This document shows positions 38,774 to 47,064 of a stretch of DNA of 64,000 nt, piece after piece (within the stretch, counting starts at the first letter, position 1; the number at the start of each line of letters is the position of its first letter). The stretch is taken from assembly GCA_012960535.1 (NCBI GenBank), contig DUBB01000045.1, forward strand, positions 1 to 64,000, given 5' to 3'. The position numbers and the translations under genes are program-made. This stretch comes from Gammaproteobacteria bacterium. Lineage in GTDB: Bacteria; Pseudomonadota; Gammaproteobacteria; Pseudomonadales; Azotimanducaceae. Under the pieces are notes generated by a model, which made no database searches, was not told where the DNA came from, and was given only the letters and a program-made list of their open reading frames with translations.

Positions 38774-40077
38774 TATCGATATTGAAAAGCAGCAGTTCTG
38801 AATTCATGGCAAGACTTGACGCTTATTTAGCGTTGCCGAGCAAGGATACTGACCAGGTGCAATCCCAGGTTCGCGATATTATCAGCGACGTTGAAAAACA
38901 CGGTGATGATGCTCTGCTGAAATACACTCGGAAATACGATGGTCTCGAGGTTGGTTCCGCCAAGGAGCTGATTGTTTCTGATGAGGCTATCAGGGCAGCC
39001 CCGGCACAGCTTGAAAGAGAAGTTAGCCAGGCTTTGCAACGAAGTATCGAAAGAGTAAGGGAATACCATCTAAGACAAAAGGCAGTGCTGGCAGATACAG
39101 ACTGGAGTTACCAGGACTCGTTTGGCAATCAGTTGGGTCAGCGCGTGCGCCCCATCAGGAAAGTCGGCATCTATGCACCGGGAGGTAAAGCGGCTTACCC
39201 ATCAACTATTATTATGACAGCCATTCCTGCAATGGTAGCAGGGGTCAAGGAAATTTGTCTTGCAGTACCATCGCGAACAGGCACGCTGGACCCCATTTTG
39301 CTGGCCGCAGCTCATTACACCGGTATTTCGCGGGTCTACACAATGGGAGGTGCTCAGGCTATAGCGGCGCTGGCGTATGGAACTAGCACTATTTCAAAAG
39401 TCGATAAAATATGTGGGCCCGGTAATCTCTATGTAGCGACGGCCAAACAACAGGTTTTTGGGCAGGTTGGTATCGATATGATTGCCGGCCCTTCCGAAGT
39501 TTTGATTGTGGCAGATGAAACAGCCAATGTAGACTGGCTGGTGGCTGATATGCTTGCCCAGGCCGAACATGATGAATTGGCCCAAGCCATCGTTGTATCT
39601 CAGTCTGAGAAGGTTCTCACTGAAATTAATGCTCGCTTATCGGCTGCCATAGCTCAATCTCAACGGATGGCTATTGTCCAGACCTCTATCCGTAATCGGG
39701 GTTTACTAATTCACGCCCAGTCTGCCAGTGAACTCTCTGACATCGTTAATAAAATAGCACCTGAGCATCTTGAACTGGCGGTAAGTCAGCCAGAACAGTT
39801 GCTGCAATCAATTGACAATGCCGGTGCTGTATTTGTTGGCCAGTATAGTCCTGAGGTAGTGGGTGATTATGCTGCGGGTCCCAGTCATGTTTTACCGACC
39901 GGGGGCACGGCACGGTTTGCTTCTGTGCTCGGTGTTTATGATTTTCAAGTCAGAAGCTCGCTGATTCATTGCTCGCCATCGGGTGTGCTGCCCCTGGCAA
40001 AAGATGCCGCTATTCTTGCTGAACAAGAAGGCCTGTTTGGCCATGCGAAATCCGCCCACATCAGACTTCAGGGCTAG
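38770..40077 (+). CDS. hisD: Histidinol dehydrogenase
   Basis: A 435-residue zinc- and NAD-dependent enzyme for the last two steps of histidine synthesis (histidinol to histidine). Family motifs: GIYAPGGKAAYPSTIIM, the GPGNLYVATAKQQVFG block, AGPSEVLIVAD, LAQAEHDELAQA with metal and substrate His residues, and PEHLELA. It is translationally coupled to hisG (ATGA). hisC, which usually follows, is absent; zapE begins 13 bases after the stop. Confidence 0.98.
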   Translation: MISILKSSSSEFMARLDAYLALPSKDTDQVQSQVRDIISDVEKHGDDALLKYTRKYDGLEVGSAKELIVSDEAIRAAPAQLEREVSQALQRSIERVREYHLRQKAVLADTDWSYQDSFGNQLGQRVRPIRKVGIYAPGGKAAYPSTIIMTAIPAMVAGVKEICLAVPSRTGTLDPILLAAAHYTGISRVYTMGGAQAIAALAYGTSTISKVDKICGPGNLYVATAKQQVFGQVGIDMIAGPSEVLIVADETANVDWLVADMLAQAEHDELAQAIVVSQSEKVLTEINARLSAAIAQSQRMAIVQTSIRNRGLLIHAQSASELSDIVNKIAPEHLELAVSQPEQLLQSIDNAGAVFVGQYSPEVVGDYAAGPSHVLPTGGTARFASVLGVYDFQVRSSLIHCSPSGVLPLAKDAAILAEQEGLFGHAKSAHIRLQG

Positions 40078-40089
40078 TTTGTAATAGTC

Positions 40090-41178
40090 ATGCAAGATGG
40101 CTTGATAAAGCAATACAGGCGTGCGACCGCTTCAGGTTATTTGCAACCGGACCCGGCCCAGTTGGCGGTAGTTAAAAGGTTGCAGTCGTTGACAGAGACA
40201 TTTCTGGCGTCACTTGTGCCTATTCCTTTCTATAAACGCTGGCCCGGCCAAGCCAGGGCCCGTGTGCATGGAATTTATCTATGGGGTGGTGTTGGTTGCG
40301 GCAAGACGTTTCTTATGGATATGTTTTTTGAACAATTGCCGTACCGAAAGAAGATTCGAACCCATTTTTATCGTTTCATGAAGCGAATTCATCAGGAACT
40401 AACCCGCCTCCAGGGCGTTGTAAATCCACTGGATAAAGTGGCCTCCGAACTGGCATTGGAATATGAAATAATATGTTTCGACGAATTCTTTGTAAGTGAT
40501 ATCACGGACGCAATGATACTAGCAGGTATTCTTGAGGGGCTTTTTAGTCGCGGTGTTGTTCTGGTAGCGACTTCTAATGTCGCCCCGGCAGCGTTGTATC
40601 AGGAAGGATTGCAGAGGGGTAAGTTTTTACCGGCGATCGCGCTGCTCGAGAAGTATACCGAGGTAGTGAACCTCGATAGCGTCATAGACTACCGGCTGAG
40701 GGCATTACAGAGTGCTTCATTATACCATTCGCCTTTGGGCGCGGATTCAGAAAGTCGTTTGACTAAAGCATTTCAGTCTTTGAGCCCGGATCGGGTGACC
40801 CCTGGCGCCGAAATTGAAATTGAAGGCAGGGCCATAAAAACAAGATCTTTGGCAGCCAATATGGTTTGGTTCGATTTTGCCGAATTGTGTGACGGCCCTA
40901 GAAGTACTCGAGACTACGTTGAATTATCAAAGCTGTTTCAAACAGTTCTGATCAGCAACGTGCCTGTTTTTGGGTTGAAAATGGAAGATCAGGCGCGCCG
41001 GTTTATCGGCCTAATAGATGAGTTTTATGATCGCAATGTGAAGCTGGTTTTATCAGCCGAGCAGCCCATTGTGAACCTGTATCAGGGTAGTCGGTTAGCA
41101 TTTGAATTTCGCCGAACTGAAAGTCGATTGCAGGAGATGCAATCAACTGCCTATTTGAGTAGGGAACATCGGGCCTGA
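40090..41178 (+). CDS. zapE: Cell division ATPase ZapE (AFG1 family)
   Basis: A 362-residue AFG1-type P-loop ATPase that in E. coli associates with the Z ring under stress. Walker A is GGVGCGKT (residues 66-73), Walker B is IICFDEFFVSD near residue 133, and the sensor stretch VLVATSNVAP follows. Length is normal. It sits between hisD and the rplM operon; rplM has its own strong promoter. Confidence 0.95.
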   Translation: MQDGLIKQYRRATASGYLQPDPAQLAVVKRLQSLTETFLASLVPIPFYKRWPGQARARVHGIYLWGGVGCGKTFLMDMFFEQLPYRKKIRTHFYRFMKRIHQELTRLQGVVNPLDKVASELALEYEIICFDEFFVSDITDAMILAGILEGLFSRGVVLVATSNVAPAALYQEGLQRGKFLPAIALLEKYTEVVNLDSVIDYRLRALQSASLYHSPLGADSESRLTKAFQSLSPDRVTPGAEIEIEGRAIKTRSLAANMVWFDFAELCDGPRSTRDYVELSKLFQTVLISNVPVFGLKMEDQARRFIGLIDEFYDRNVKLVLSAEQPIVNLYQGSRLAFEFRRTESRLQEMQSTAYLSREHRA

Positions 41179-41225
41179 TTGATTGTGCATCGAATATTTT
41201 ATCTGTAATCGGTTACCCTCGGCTC

Positions 41226-41254
41226 TTGCTAAAAATGGCTTGTTTGGGTAGAAT
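41226..41254 (+). promoter_or_regulatory. Promoter of rplM-rpsI
   Basis: TTGCTA (41226-41231), a 17-base spacer and TAGAAT (41249-41254), about 54 bases before rplM. Both boxes are close to the sigma-70 consensus. The leader contains a GC-rich CCGGCCGG run (about 41279-41286). Confidence 0.7.
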
Positions 41255-41307
41255 TCGCGTCTCGAAAATTCCGACTACCCGGCCGGATAAAGCAAGAAGG
41301 CAACAGC

Positions 41308-41736
41308 ATGAAAACGGTCAGTGCAAACAAACAAACGGTCTCCAGAAAATGGTACATCGTCGATGCAGAAGATAAGACATTGGGTCGTATGAGCACGGAG
41401 ATAGCCAATCGGTTAAGGGGCAAACACAAAGCTGAATATACGCCTCATGTTGATACGGGTGATTACGTGATCGTTGTCAATGCAGAGAAGGTAAAGGTAA
41501 CAGGCAATAAATTTACTGATAAGACTTATTACCATCATAGTGGTTTCCCTGGTGGCATAAAGTCCATTACTTTCGAAAAGTTAATCGATAGAGCGCCGGA
41601 AAGAATTATTGAAATGGCAGTAAAAGGTATGATGCCGTCAAACAAATTAAGCAGGGCGATGTTAACAAAGCTGAAAGTGTATGCTGGATCAACTCATCCA
41701 CACGAAGCTCAGCAACCACAAACACTCGAAATATAA
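41308..41736 (+). CDS. rplM: 50S ribosomal protein L13
   Basis: A 142-residue ribosomal protein needed early in 50S assembly. [39 protein letters not shown] and the [19 protein letters not shown] block are textbook L13. Ten bases separate it from rpsI; together they form the conserved L13-S9 operon with its own promoter upstream. Confidence 0.99.
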   Translation: MKTVSANKQTVSRKWYIVDAEDKTLGRMSTEIANRLRGKHKAEYTPHVDTGDYVIVVNAEKVKVTGNKFTDKTYYHHSGFPGGIKSITFEKLIDRAPERIIEMAVKGMMPSNKLSRAMLTKLKVYAGSTHPHEAQQPQTLEI

Positions 41737-41746
41737 CGGATAAGAG

Positions 41747-42133
41747 ATGAATCAATACTACGGAACGGGTCGACGCAAAACTGCTCAAGCACGGGTTTTT
41801 ATGACTTCTGGAAAGGGTGGTATAGAAGTGAATAATAAATCACTGGACCAGTATTTCGGGCGTGAAACCGCTCGCATGGTAGTCAGGCAGCCACTAGAGT
41901 TAGTTGATCTGATGGATAAATTTACTATCAGAGTAACCGTAAAAGGTGGCGGCGGATTTGGTCAGGCAGGTGCTATACGACATGGTATTACGCGGGCTTT
42001 ACTCGACTATGATGAGACACTGAGACCAACTCTAAGAAAGGCAGGTTTTGTAACACGAGATGCTCGAATGGTGGAAAGGAAGAAAGTGGGGCTGCGAAAA
42101 GCACGCAAGCGGCCACAGTACTCCAAGCGCTAA
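41747..42133 (+). CDS. rpsI: 30S ribosomal protein S9
   Basis: A 128-residue ribosomal protein whose C-terminal tail ([11 protein letters not shown]) reaches the P-site t[22 protein letters not shown] and [20 protein letters not shown] confirm the family. A strong terminator follows its stop. Confidence 0.99.
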   Translation: MNQYYGTGRRKTAQARVFMTSGKGGIEVNNKSLDQYFGRETARMVVRQPLELVDLMDKFTIRVTVKGGGGFGQAGAIRHGITRALLDYDETLRPTLRKAGFVTRDARMVERKKVGLRKARKRPQYSKR

Positions 42134-42153
42134 TCTGGTTGTTAGGTTGACTA

Positions 42154-42178
42154 AAAGCGAGGATATTTTCCTCGCTTT
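42154..42178 (+). terminator. Rho-independent terminator of rplM-rpsI
   Basis: AAAGCGAGGA (42154-42163), a 5-base loop and TCCTCGCTTT (42169-42178), a perfect 10-bp stem starting 20 bases after the rpsI stop; a short T-run forms the end of the stem. Confidence 0.78.
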
Positions 42179-42180
42179 GT

Positions 42181-42260
42181 CACATCTGGATGCCAAGTTT
42201 GTAATTGTTGAAAGCCATTTTTTAATGGCTGTGGTAGAATCGGCGAGCCTGTCAGATGTG
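42181..42260 (+). other. Nested inverted repeats in the petA leader
   Basis: CACATCTG (42181-42188) and CAGATGTG (42253-42260) are perfect 8-base complements and enclose the hairpin AGCCATT-TTTT-AATGGCT (about 42212-42229). The structure fills the space between the rpsI terminator and the petA start region. A TAGAAT box lies inside at 42235-42240, so it could act as DNA (operator) or RNA. Confidence 0.5.
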
Positions 42261-42320
42261 GTTGGTGTTGAGCAATAATGATAGATCATACCTTTGTGAA
42301 ATTAACGATGGAGAGCTGTT

Positions 42321-42920
42321 GTGAGTGATAACGAGGTCAACCCGGCGAGGAGAAATTTTCTGTTAAAAGTGACCGGCGTTGTCGGCGCTGGCGGGGTGGC
42401 GGGCCTGGCTGTTCCTTTCGTTGGTTCCTGGAACCCAAGTGCTAAGGCGTTGGCAGCCGGTGCACCCGTTAAGATAGATATTAGTAAGCTGTCCGTCGGA
42501 GAAATTCTAGGCCCGATTCCTGCCTGGAGGGACAAACCGATATTTATAGTAAAACGTTCTGAGCAGATGTTGGAAAAACTCAATGCTAAAAACGAACGTT
42601 TAGCCGATCCTTCATCGGAGAGAGTGCAACAACCTACTTACGCTAAGAATGAAACCAGATCTATCAGGCCGGATGTCTTAGTGCTGGTTGGGCTTTGCAC
42701 CCATCTAAGCTGTTCCCCAAAATTCAGGCCTGCTATTGCCCCACAGGAATTTGATCCGGAATGGGTGGGGGGGTTTTACTGTCCCTGCCATGGCTCCAAG
42801 TTTGATCTGGCGGGTCGAGTTTATGCCGGCGTGCCTGCGCCGTCTAACCTGGAGGTGCCTCCGCATTTTTACGAATCGGACGAGGTAGTGGTAATTGGTA
42901 TTGATGAGGAGGTTGTCTGA
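42321..42920 (+). CDS. petA: Ubiquinol-cytochrome c reductase iron-sulfur subunit
   Basis: A 199-residue Rieske protein of the cytochrome bc1 complex. A twin-arginine export signal (PARRNFLLKVTG) and one membrane anchor (about 17-34) precede the [2Fe-2S] domain. Cluster ligands are Cys126, His128, Cys154 and His157, with the disulfide Cys131 and Cys156 (CTHLSC and CPCHGSKFD). The GTG start has GGAGAG upstream. It overlaps petB by one base. Confidence 0.97.
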   Translation: MSDNEVNPARRNFLLKVTGVVGAGGVAGLAVPFVGSWNPSAKALAAGAPVKIDISKLSVGEILGPIPAWRDKPIFIVKRSEQMLEKLNAKNERLADPSSERVQQPTYAKNETRSIRPDVLVLVGLCTHLSCSPKFRPAIAPQEFDPEWVGGFYCPCHGSKFDLAGRVYAGVPAPSNLEVPPHFYESDEVVVIGIDEEVV

Positions 42921-44173
42921 TGTCAGCAATTCAGGAGTCATTCAGGAATGTTATGTCCTGGATAGATGATCGCTTACCGGTAACCGAAGCTTACGAAAAG
43001 CACCTTGCCAAGTACTATGCGCCAAAGAATTTAAATCTCTGGTATTACTTTGGCATTTTCGCGTTTGTGATACTGGCGAATCAACTTCTAACGGGCATCT
43101 GGCTCACCATGAGTTACGTCCCTACCGGGGACGGTGCTTTTGCATCGATTGAATATATAATGCGCGACGTGGAGTATGGCTGGATGCTTCGCTATATGCA
43201 CTCTACTGGAGCGTCGGCATTTTTTGTCGTTGTTTATCTGCATATGTTCAGAGGGTTGATGTACGGCTCTTATCAGAACCCGCGCGAATTAATCTGGATT
43301 CTCGGGATGCTGGTTTATGTGGCGCTGATGGCTGAGGGTTTCTTCGGGTATATCCTACCCTGGGGCAATATGTCTTTTTGGGGAGGGCAGGTCATTGTTT
43401 CATTGGTCGGAGCCATCCCCATTATTGGTGATAGCCTGGCTGTATGGGTTCGAGGCGATTTTAACATGTCTGGGGTAACCCTGAGCCGGTTTTTTGCGCT
43501 GCATGTGGTTTTAGTACCACTGCTGCTTTTAGTGCTTGTTGTATTACACGTGCTGGCCCTCCATGAAATAGGATCAAATAATCCTGATGGCGTAGATATC
43601 AAAGCTAAAACAGATGACCAGGGAAAACCACTGGATGGCATACCTTTTCATCCTTATCTGACGGTCGGTAAGTTACCGCAGATCATTATATTCCTGTTTC
43701 TGTTTGCTGCGGTTATCTTCTTTTATCCTGATGGTGGGGGTTATCTGATAGAACACCCTAATTACGAACCTGCAAATCCGTTGAAAACGCCGGAACTGAT
43801 AGCGCCGGTGTGGTACTACACACCGTTTTACTCGATGCTTAGAGCGGCAACGTATCCGCTATTTGGTATGGACGCGAAGTTCTGGGGGATGGTGACTATG
43901 TTTGGCGCTATTGTCGTTCCCTTCATTCTTCCCTGGCTTGATAAATCACCGGTCAAGTCGATTCGTTATAAAGGCCTGGGGAGTAAACTATTCCTGGCCT
44001 TTTTCGTTATTGCGTTTTGCATCCTGGGTTATTTAGGCACAGTACACCCAACCCCCGTTAAGACATTGATGGCGCAGGCATGCACGGCTATCTATTTTTC
44101 TTATTTTCTTCTTATGCCATGGTATACAAGCGTAGAGAAAACAAAACCTGTACCAGAACGAGTGCCCCACTAA
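42920..44173 (+). CDS. petB: Cytochrome b of the bc1 complex
   Basis: A 417-residue integral membrane protein with eight helices that oxidises ubiquinol and carries two b haems. Paired haem His residues lie in RYMHSTGASAF with VVVYLHMFRG, and in FFALHVV with VLHVLALHEIG. The quinol-site motif is PVWY (IAPVWYYTPFY), the form usual in gamma- and betaproteobacteria, rather than PEWY. Length is normal. Its TAA overlaps the petC ATG. Confidence 0.98.
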   Translation: MSAIQESFRNVMSWIDDRLPVTEAYEKHLAKYYAPKNLNLWYYFGIFAFVILANQLLTGIWLTMSYVPTGDGAFASIEYIMRDVEYGWMLRYMHSTGASAFFVVVYLHMFRGLMYGSYQNPRELIWILGMLVYVALMAEGFFGYILPWGNMSFWGGQVIVSLVGAIPIIGDSLAVWVRGDFNMSGVTLSRFFALHVVLVPLLLLVLVVLHVLALHEIGSNNPDGVDIKAKTDDQGKPLDGIPFHPYLTVGKLPQIIIFLFLFAAVIFFYPDGGGYLIEHPNYEPANPLKTPELIAPVWYYTPFYSMLRAATYPLFGMDAKFWGMVTMFGAIVVPFILPWLDKSPVKSIRYKGLGSKLFLAFFVIAFCILGYLGTVHPTPVKTLMAQACTAIYFSYFLLMPWYTSVEKTKPVPERVPH

Positions 44174-44988
44174 TGCGTTTTCTAAAGATATTTTTGCTAC
44201 TGCTTTTCCCGATTACAGTAGCGGCTTCTGAAGCCGGCTTTCCGCTTTACGAAATGGTGCCGGACCTGCGGGATAAGGCATCCTTGCAGCGTGGAGCGAA
44301 AACCTTCATGAACTATTGTATTGGTTGTCATACTCTGAAATACCAGAGATATAAGAGGACAGCAGAAGATCTTGGCATTTCGGAATCATTGATGTTGGAG
44401 CACCTCGTTTTTGATCCTAATACCAGGATAGGTGATTTGATAGTCAACCCGCTGAGCACGGATAACGCCAAGAGCTGGTTCGGTGCCATTCCACCCGATC
44501 TCACCTTATATACAAAATTGAAAGGCTCACCGAATTACCTATATACCTATTTACTGACTTTCTATGAGGATCCTTCTCGACCTTTTGGCGCCAACAATCT
44601 GGTATACGAGAATGTAGGGATGCCCCATGCGCTATTGGAATTGCAAGGCGTTCAGCAACGTAAGGATTGTAAGGAAGTAGCCAGGTTCAACCCAAACGGT
44701 AGCGCAATGCGAAACCCGGTGACTTTTGAATACCTTACCCGTACGTTATGCGGGGATGAGCTGATTGAAAGCGGAATAAGCCCGCTTGAATTGGTGCAGG
44801 GTAGTGGCGAGCTTTCTGATGAAGCCTATCGGAAGGTGATTTACGATTTAACTAATTTCCTATATTACATGGGAGACCCCTCGCAGCTGGAACGCGAAAG
44901 AATTGGCGGCTGGGTCTTGTTATTTTTAGCGTTCTTTTTCGTGCCAGCTTATCTTTTAGGGCGTGAATATAAAAAAGCATTTCACTAA
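44173..44988 (+). CDS. petC: Cytochrome c1 of the bc1 complex
   Basis: A 271-residue membrane-anchored c-type cytochrome with signal peptide MRFLKIFLLLLFPITVAAS, the haem-binding C-x2-C-H (Cys49, Cys52, His53 in NYCIGCHTL) and a C-terminal membrane anchor (WVLLFLAFFFVPAYLLG). It passes electrons from the Rieske protein to soluble cytochrome c. I chose the ATG at 44173, which overlaps the petB stop (TAATG); the open frame reaches upstream to 44080 without a signal peptide. Confidence 0.97.
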   Translation: MRFLKIFLLLLFPITVAASEAGFPLYEMVPDLRDKASLQRGAKTFMNYCIGCHTLKYQRYKRTAEDLGISESLMLEHLVFDPNTRIGDLIVNPLSTDNAKSWFGAIPPDLTLYTKLKGSPNYLYTYLLTFYEDPSRPFGANNLVYENVGMPHALLELQGVQQRKDCKEVARFNPNGSAMRNPVTFEYLTRTLCGDELIESGISPLELVQGSGELSDEAYRKVIYDLTNFLYYMGDPSQLERERIGGWVLLFLAFFFVPAYLLGREYKKAFH

Positions 44989-45018
44989 ATTCAGCGCGTA
45001 ATACAATAGGGAGAGAGC

Positions 45019-45651
45019 ATGGGCGTTATTGCGAAACATTCATCGATGGTTTTTTATTCCGATGGAAACGATCACTACAGTCAGAGGGTCCGGTTGGTAC
45101 TTGCAGAGAAGGGTGTTGCTGTTGATGTGATCAATGTTGATAAAGGTAATGTCCCGGAAGACCTGATTGACTTAAATCCTTACAATACTTTGCCTACCCT
45201 GGTCGATAGAGAACTTGTGCTTTATGAAAGTATGGTCATTATGGAGTATCTGGATGAGCGGTTCCCGCATCCACCGTTATTGCCGGTTTACCCAGTGGCT
45301 AGAGCTCAGAGTCGATTATACGTTTATCGAATAGAAAAAGATTGGTGCGGGTTAGCCGATACTATTATCGCAAAAAGATCAAAAGACTCTGTAATCGATC
45401 GTGCCCGAAAAGAGCTAAGGGAGGGGTTGATTACAATCGCGCCTATTTTCTCTGAGAAAGAATATTTCATGAGTGATGAGTTTACGCTGGTAGACTGCTG
45501 TTTTGTGCCTTTACTGTGGAGATTGCCTTTGCTGGGAATCGAACTGCCACCCAAAATGGGTAAACCGTTAACGGACTATATGAATAGAATGTTCAAGCGA
45601 GAAGCCTTTCAGGAAAGTCTGTCCGAGGCCGAAATGGATATGCGCGACTAG
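45019..45651 (+). CDS. sspA: Stringent starvation protein A
   Basis: A 210-residue glutathione-S-transferase-fold protein that binds RNA polymerase and alters stress transcription, without GST activity in known members. The thioredoxin-like half has [20 protein letters not shown] and [38 protein letters not shown] is a conserved SspA stretch. GGGAGAGAG precedes the ATG. sspA after petABC is the standard order in beta/gammaproteobacteria. Confidence 0.96.
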   Translation: MGVIAKHSSMVFYSDGNDHYSQRVRLVLAEKGVAVDVINVDKGNVPEDLIDLNPYNTLPTLVDRELVLYESMVIMEYLDERFPHPPLLPVYPVARAQSRLYVYRIEKDWCGLADTIIAKRSKDSVIDRARKELREGLITIAPIFSEKEYFMSDEFTLVDCCFVPLLWRLPLLGIELPPKMGKPLTDYMNRMFKREAFQESLSEAEMDMRD

Positions 45652-45659
45652 GCGCTTTT

Positions 45660-46112
45660 ATGAAAATAAGTTCACGGGTTCCTTATCTGTTGCAACCATT
45701 GCAGGAATGGTTGCTCGATAATGACATGACGCCCTATTTGATTGTAAACACCCTTATTCCTGAAGTCATTTTCCCTGCAGGATTTGCCCAACCGGATGGC
45801 AGGATTATTTTCAACGTTAGTCCGAATGCCGTTCGAAATCTCACTATTGAGAAGGACTATGTTTTGTTTGATAGCCGCTTTTCAGGTTCTCCATTTGAGG
45901 TATACGTGCCCATGAGGGCTGTTCTGGCCCTGGTTAGTAAAGAGACTGGAGATGGCATGTGGTTCCCTGAAAACGACTATTCGCCTGATGCTCAAAAGCA
46001 GTCAGAAACATCTGATACACAGCCCGAGATTAAGCCCGAGATTAAGCCCGAGATTAAGAAAGATGGGGCAGCACAAAAGGGCAAGAAGCCAACCTTTACC
46101 ATTGTTAAGTAG
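45660..46112 (+). CDS. sspB: ClpXP protease specificity-enhancing factor SspB
   Basis: A 150-residue adaptor that brings ssrA-tagged proteins to ClpXP. The substrate-binding fold spans about 1-105 (PYLLQPLQEWLLDNDMTPYL, FVLFDSRFSG-like FDSRFSGSPFEVYVPM). A flexible linker carries three PEIK repeats, and the C-terminal ClpX-docking tail KKPTFTIVK corresponds to RPALRVVK of E. coli. It follows sspA after eight bases and ends one base from the convergent dolP stop. Confidence 0.95.
   Translation: MKISSRVPYLLQPLQEWLLDNDMTPYLIVNTLIPEVIFPAGFAQPDGRIIFNVSPNAVRNLTIEKDYVLFDSRFSGSPFEVYVPMRAVLALVSKETGDGMWFPENDYSPDAQKQSETSDTQPEIKPEIKPEIKKDGAAQKGKKPTFTIVK
46023..46058 (+). repeat. Three tandem 12-base repeats in the sspB linker
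   Basis: CCCGAGATTAAG occurs three times in a row, perfectly, encoding (PEIK)3 in the linker before the ClpX-docking tail. Copy changes would alter linker length in frame. Confidence 0.95.
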
Positions 46113-46113
46113 G

Positions 46114-46659
46114 TTAGTTCAGGTATTCGAACGCCTGGACAATTTTTTGTACGCCAAAGGATTCCCGGGTTAAATCTATGGCAAGTTTGGCTTCATCTCG
46201 GGTGAGTAAGCCCATCAGATAAACAACACCATTTTCTACTACTACTTTGATTCTGTTTGCATCGACCTGGTTGTCGAAAGTCATTTTAGTTTTAATCTTG
46301 GTTTTCAGAAGTGAGTCGCTGGTCCTTACCAGTAACGACGTCGGCCCTGCGATCTGCAACTCATTGTGTACCTTTGAGACATGCCGAATCTGGTTGGCTA
46401 TCTTGCTGGCCTGGTCGAACAACGCCTGGTTGTCAATTTGTCCCGTTAGAAGAGCGACACCGTTAAAGACGCTGATTTCAATATGCGCTTTTCCAAAAGC
46501 TTCATTTGCAGCATTCAGGTTCTTTTTGATGAGGACGGCCGTATTGCGATCATCAAGTTTAGTACCGAACGTCCTTTTGCCGGTATCATCTTGTGCTGGC
46601 CCAACGCTTGAGCAGGCACTGACAAGCATCAGTGAAAACAGCAACAAAATATTCCGCAT
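46114..46659 (-). CDS. dolP: Outer-membrane lipoprotein DolP (YraP), two BON domains
   Basis: A 181-residue lipoprotein with lipobox LVSAC (Cys16) and two BON domains (about 45-110: IEISVFNGVALLTGQI; about 115-180: IKVVVENGVVYLMGLL). In E. coli DolP supports outer-membrane integrity and BAM function at division sites. It lies next to yraN; the gene usually between them (diaA/gmhA) is missing. Confidence 0.94.
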   Translation of the reverse strand: MRNILLLFSLMLVSACSSVGPAQDDTGKRTFGTKLDDRNTAVLIKKNLNAANEAFGKAHIEISVFNGVALLTGQIDNQALFDQASKIANQIRHVSKVHNELQIAGPTSLLVRTSDSLLKTKIKTKMTFDNQVDANRIKVVVENGVVYLMGLLTRDEAKLAIDLTRESFGVQKIVQAFEYLN

Positions 46660-46695
46660 TGTTTAACCCTCCAGAAATGTCTATCTTGCCAGTCC

Positions 46696-47064
46696 TCAGC
46701 CGAGAATCAAGCTTTCGCCGTTGAAACTGTTTTTCATCCAGCTTATTTGTTTGCTGATGCTGATGATATCAAACCGAACTGGCGCAGTCTGGTAGCAGGG
46801 GTGTTCTTGTAGGAATTGTGTTGCAGTGGTTAGGATTTTTCGAACTTTGTGAGGAGTGACTGCTTCCGCGGGTTTTCCGTAGCGATTGGTTGTTCGAGAT
46901 TTAACCTCAGCAAAAACCAGGGTGTCATGATCAAAGTAGATTAAGTCAATCTCGCCGAAACGGCGACGATAATTTCGACAGATTATTTTGCAGCCGTGGT
47001 CGAGAAGATAGTTTTCTGCTTTAGCTTCGCCTATATCCCCCAGGGTCTTTGTGTTAACGCTCAA
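46696..47064 (-). CDS. yraN: UPF0102 family protein YraN
   Basis: A 122-residue protein with a predicted PD-(D/E)xK nuclease-like fold: GEAKAENYLLDHGCKII, RRRFGEIDLIYFD and LVFAEVKSR form the putative active site (Glu, Asp, ExK). Its function is not established. It overlaps the end of lpoA by four bases, so it is coupled to it, as in most gammaproteobacteria. Confidence 0.93.
   Translation of the reverse strand: MSVNTKTLGDIGEAKAENYLLDHGCKIICRNYRRRFGEIDLIYFDHDTLVFAEVKSRTTNRYGKPAEAVTPHKVRKILTTATQFLQEHPCYQTAPVRFDIISISKQISWMKNSFNGESLILG

Noticed and set aside
43782-43830. PVWY instead of PEWY in cytochrome b as a defect
   Set aside because: PVWY is, as far as I know, the usual form in gamma- and betaproteobacteria.
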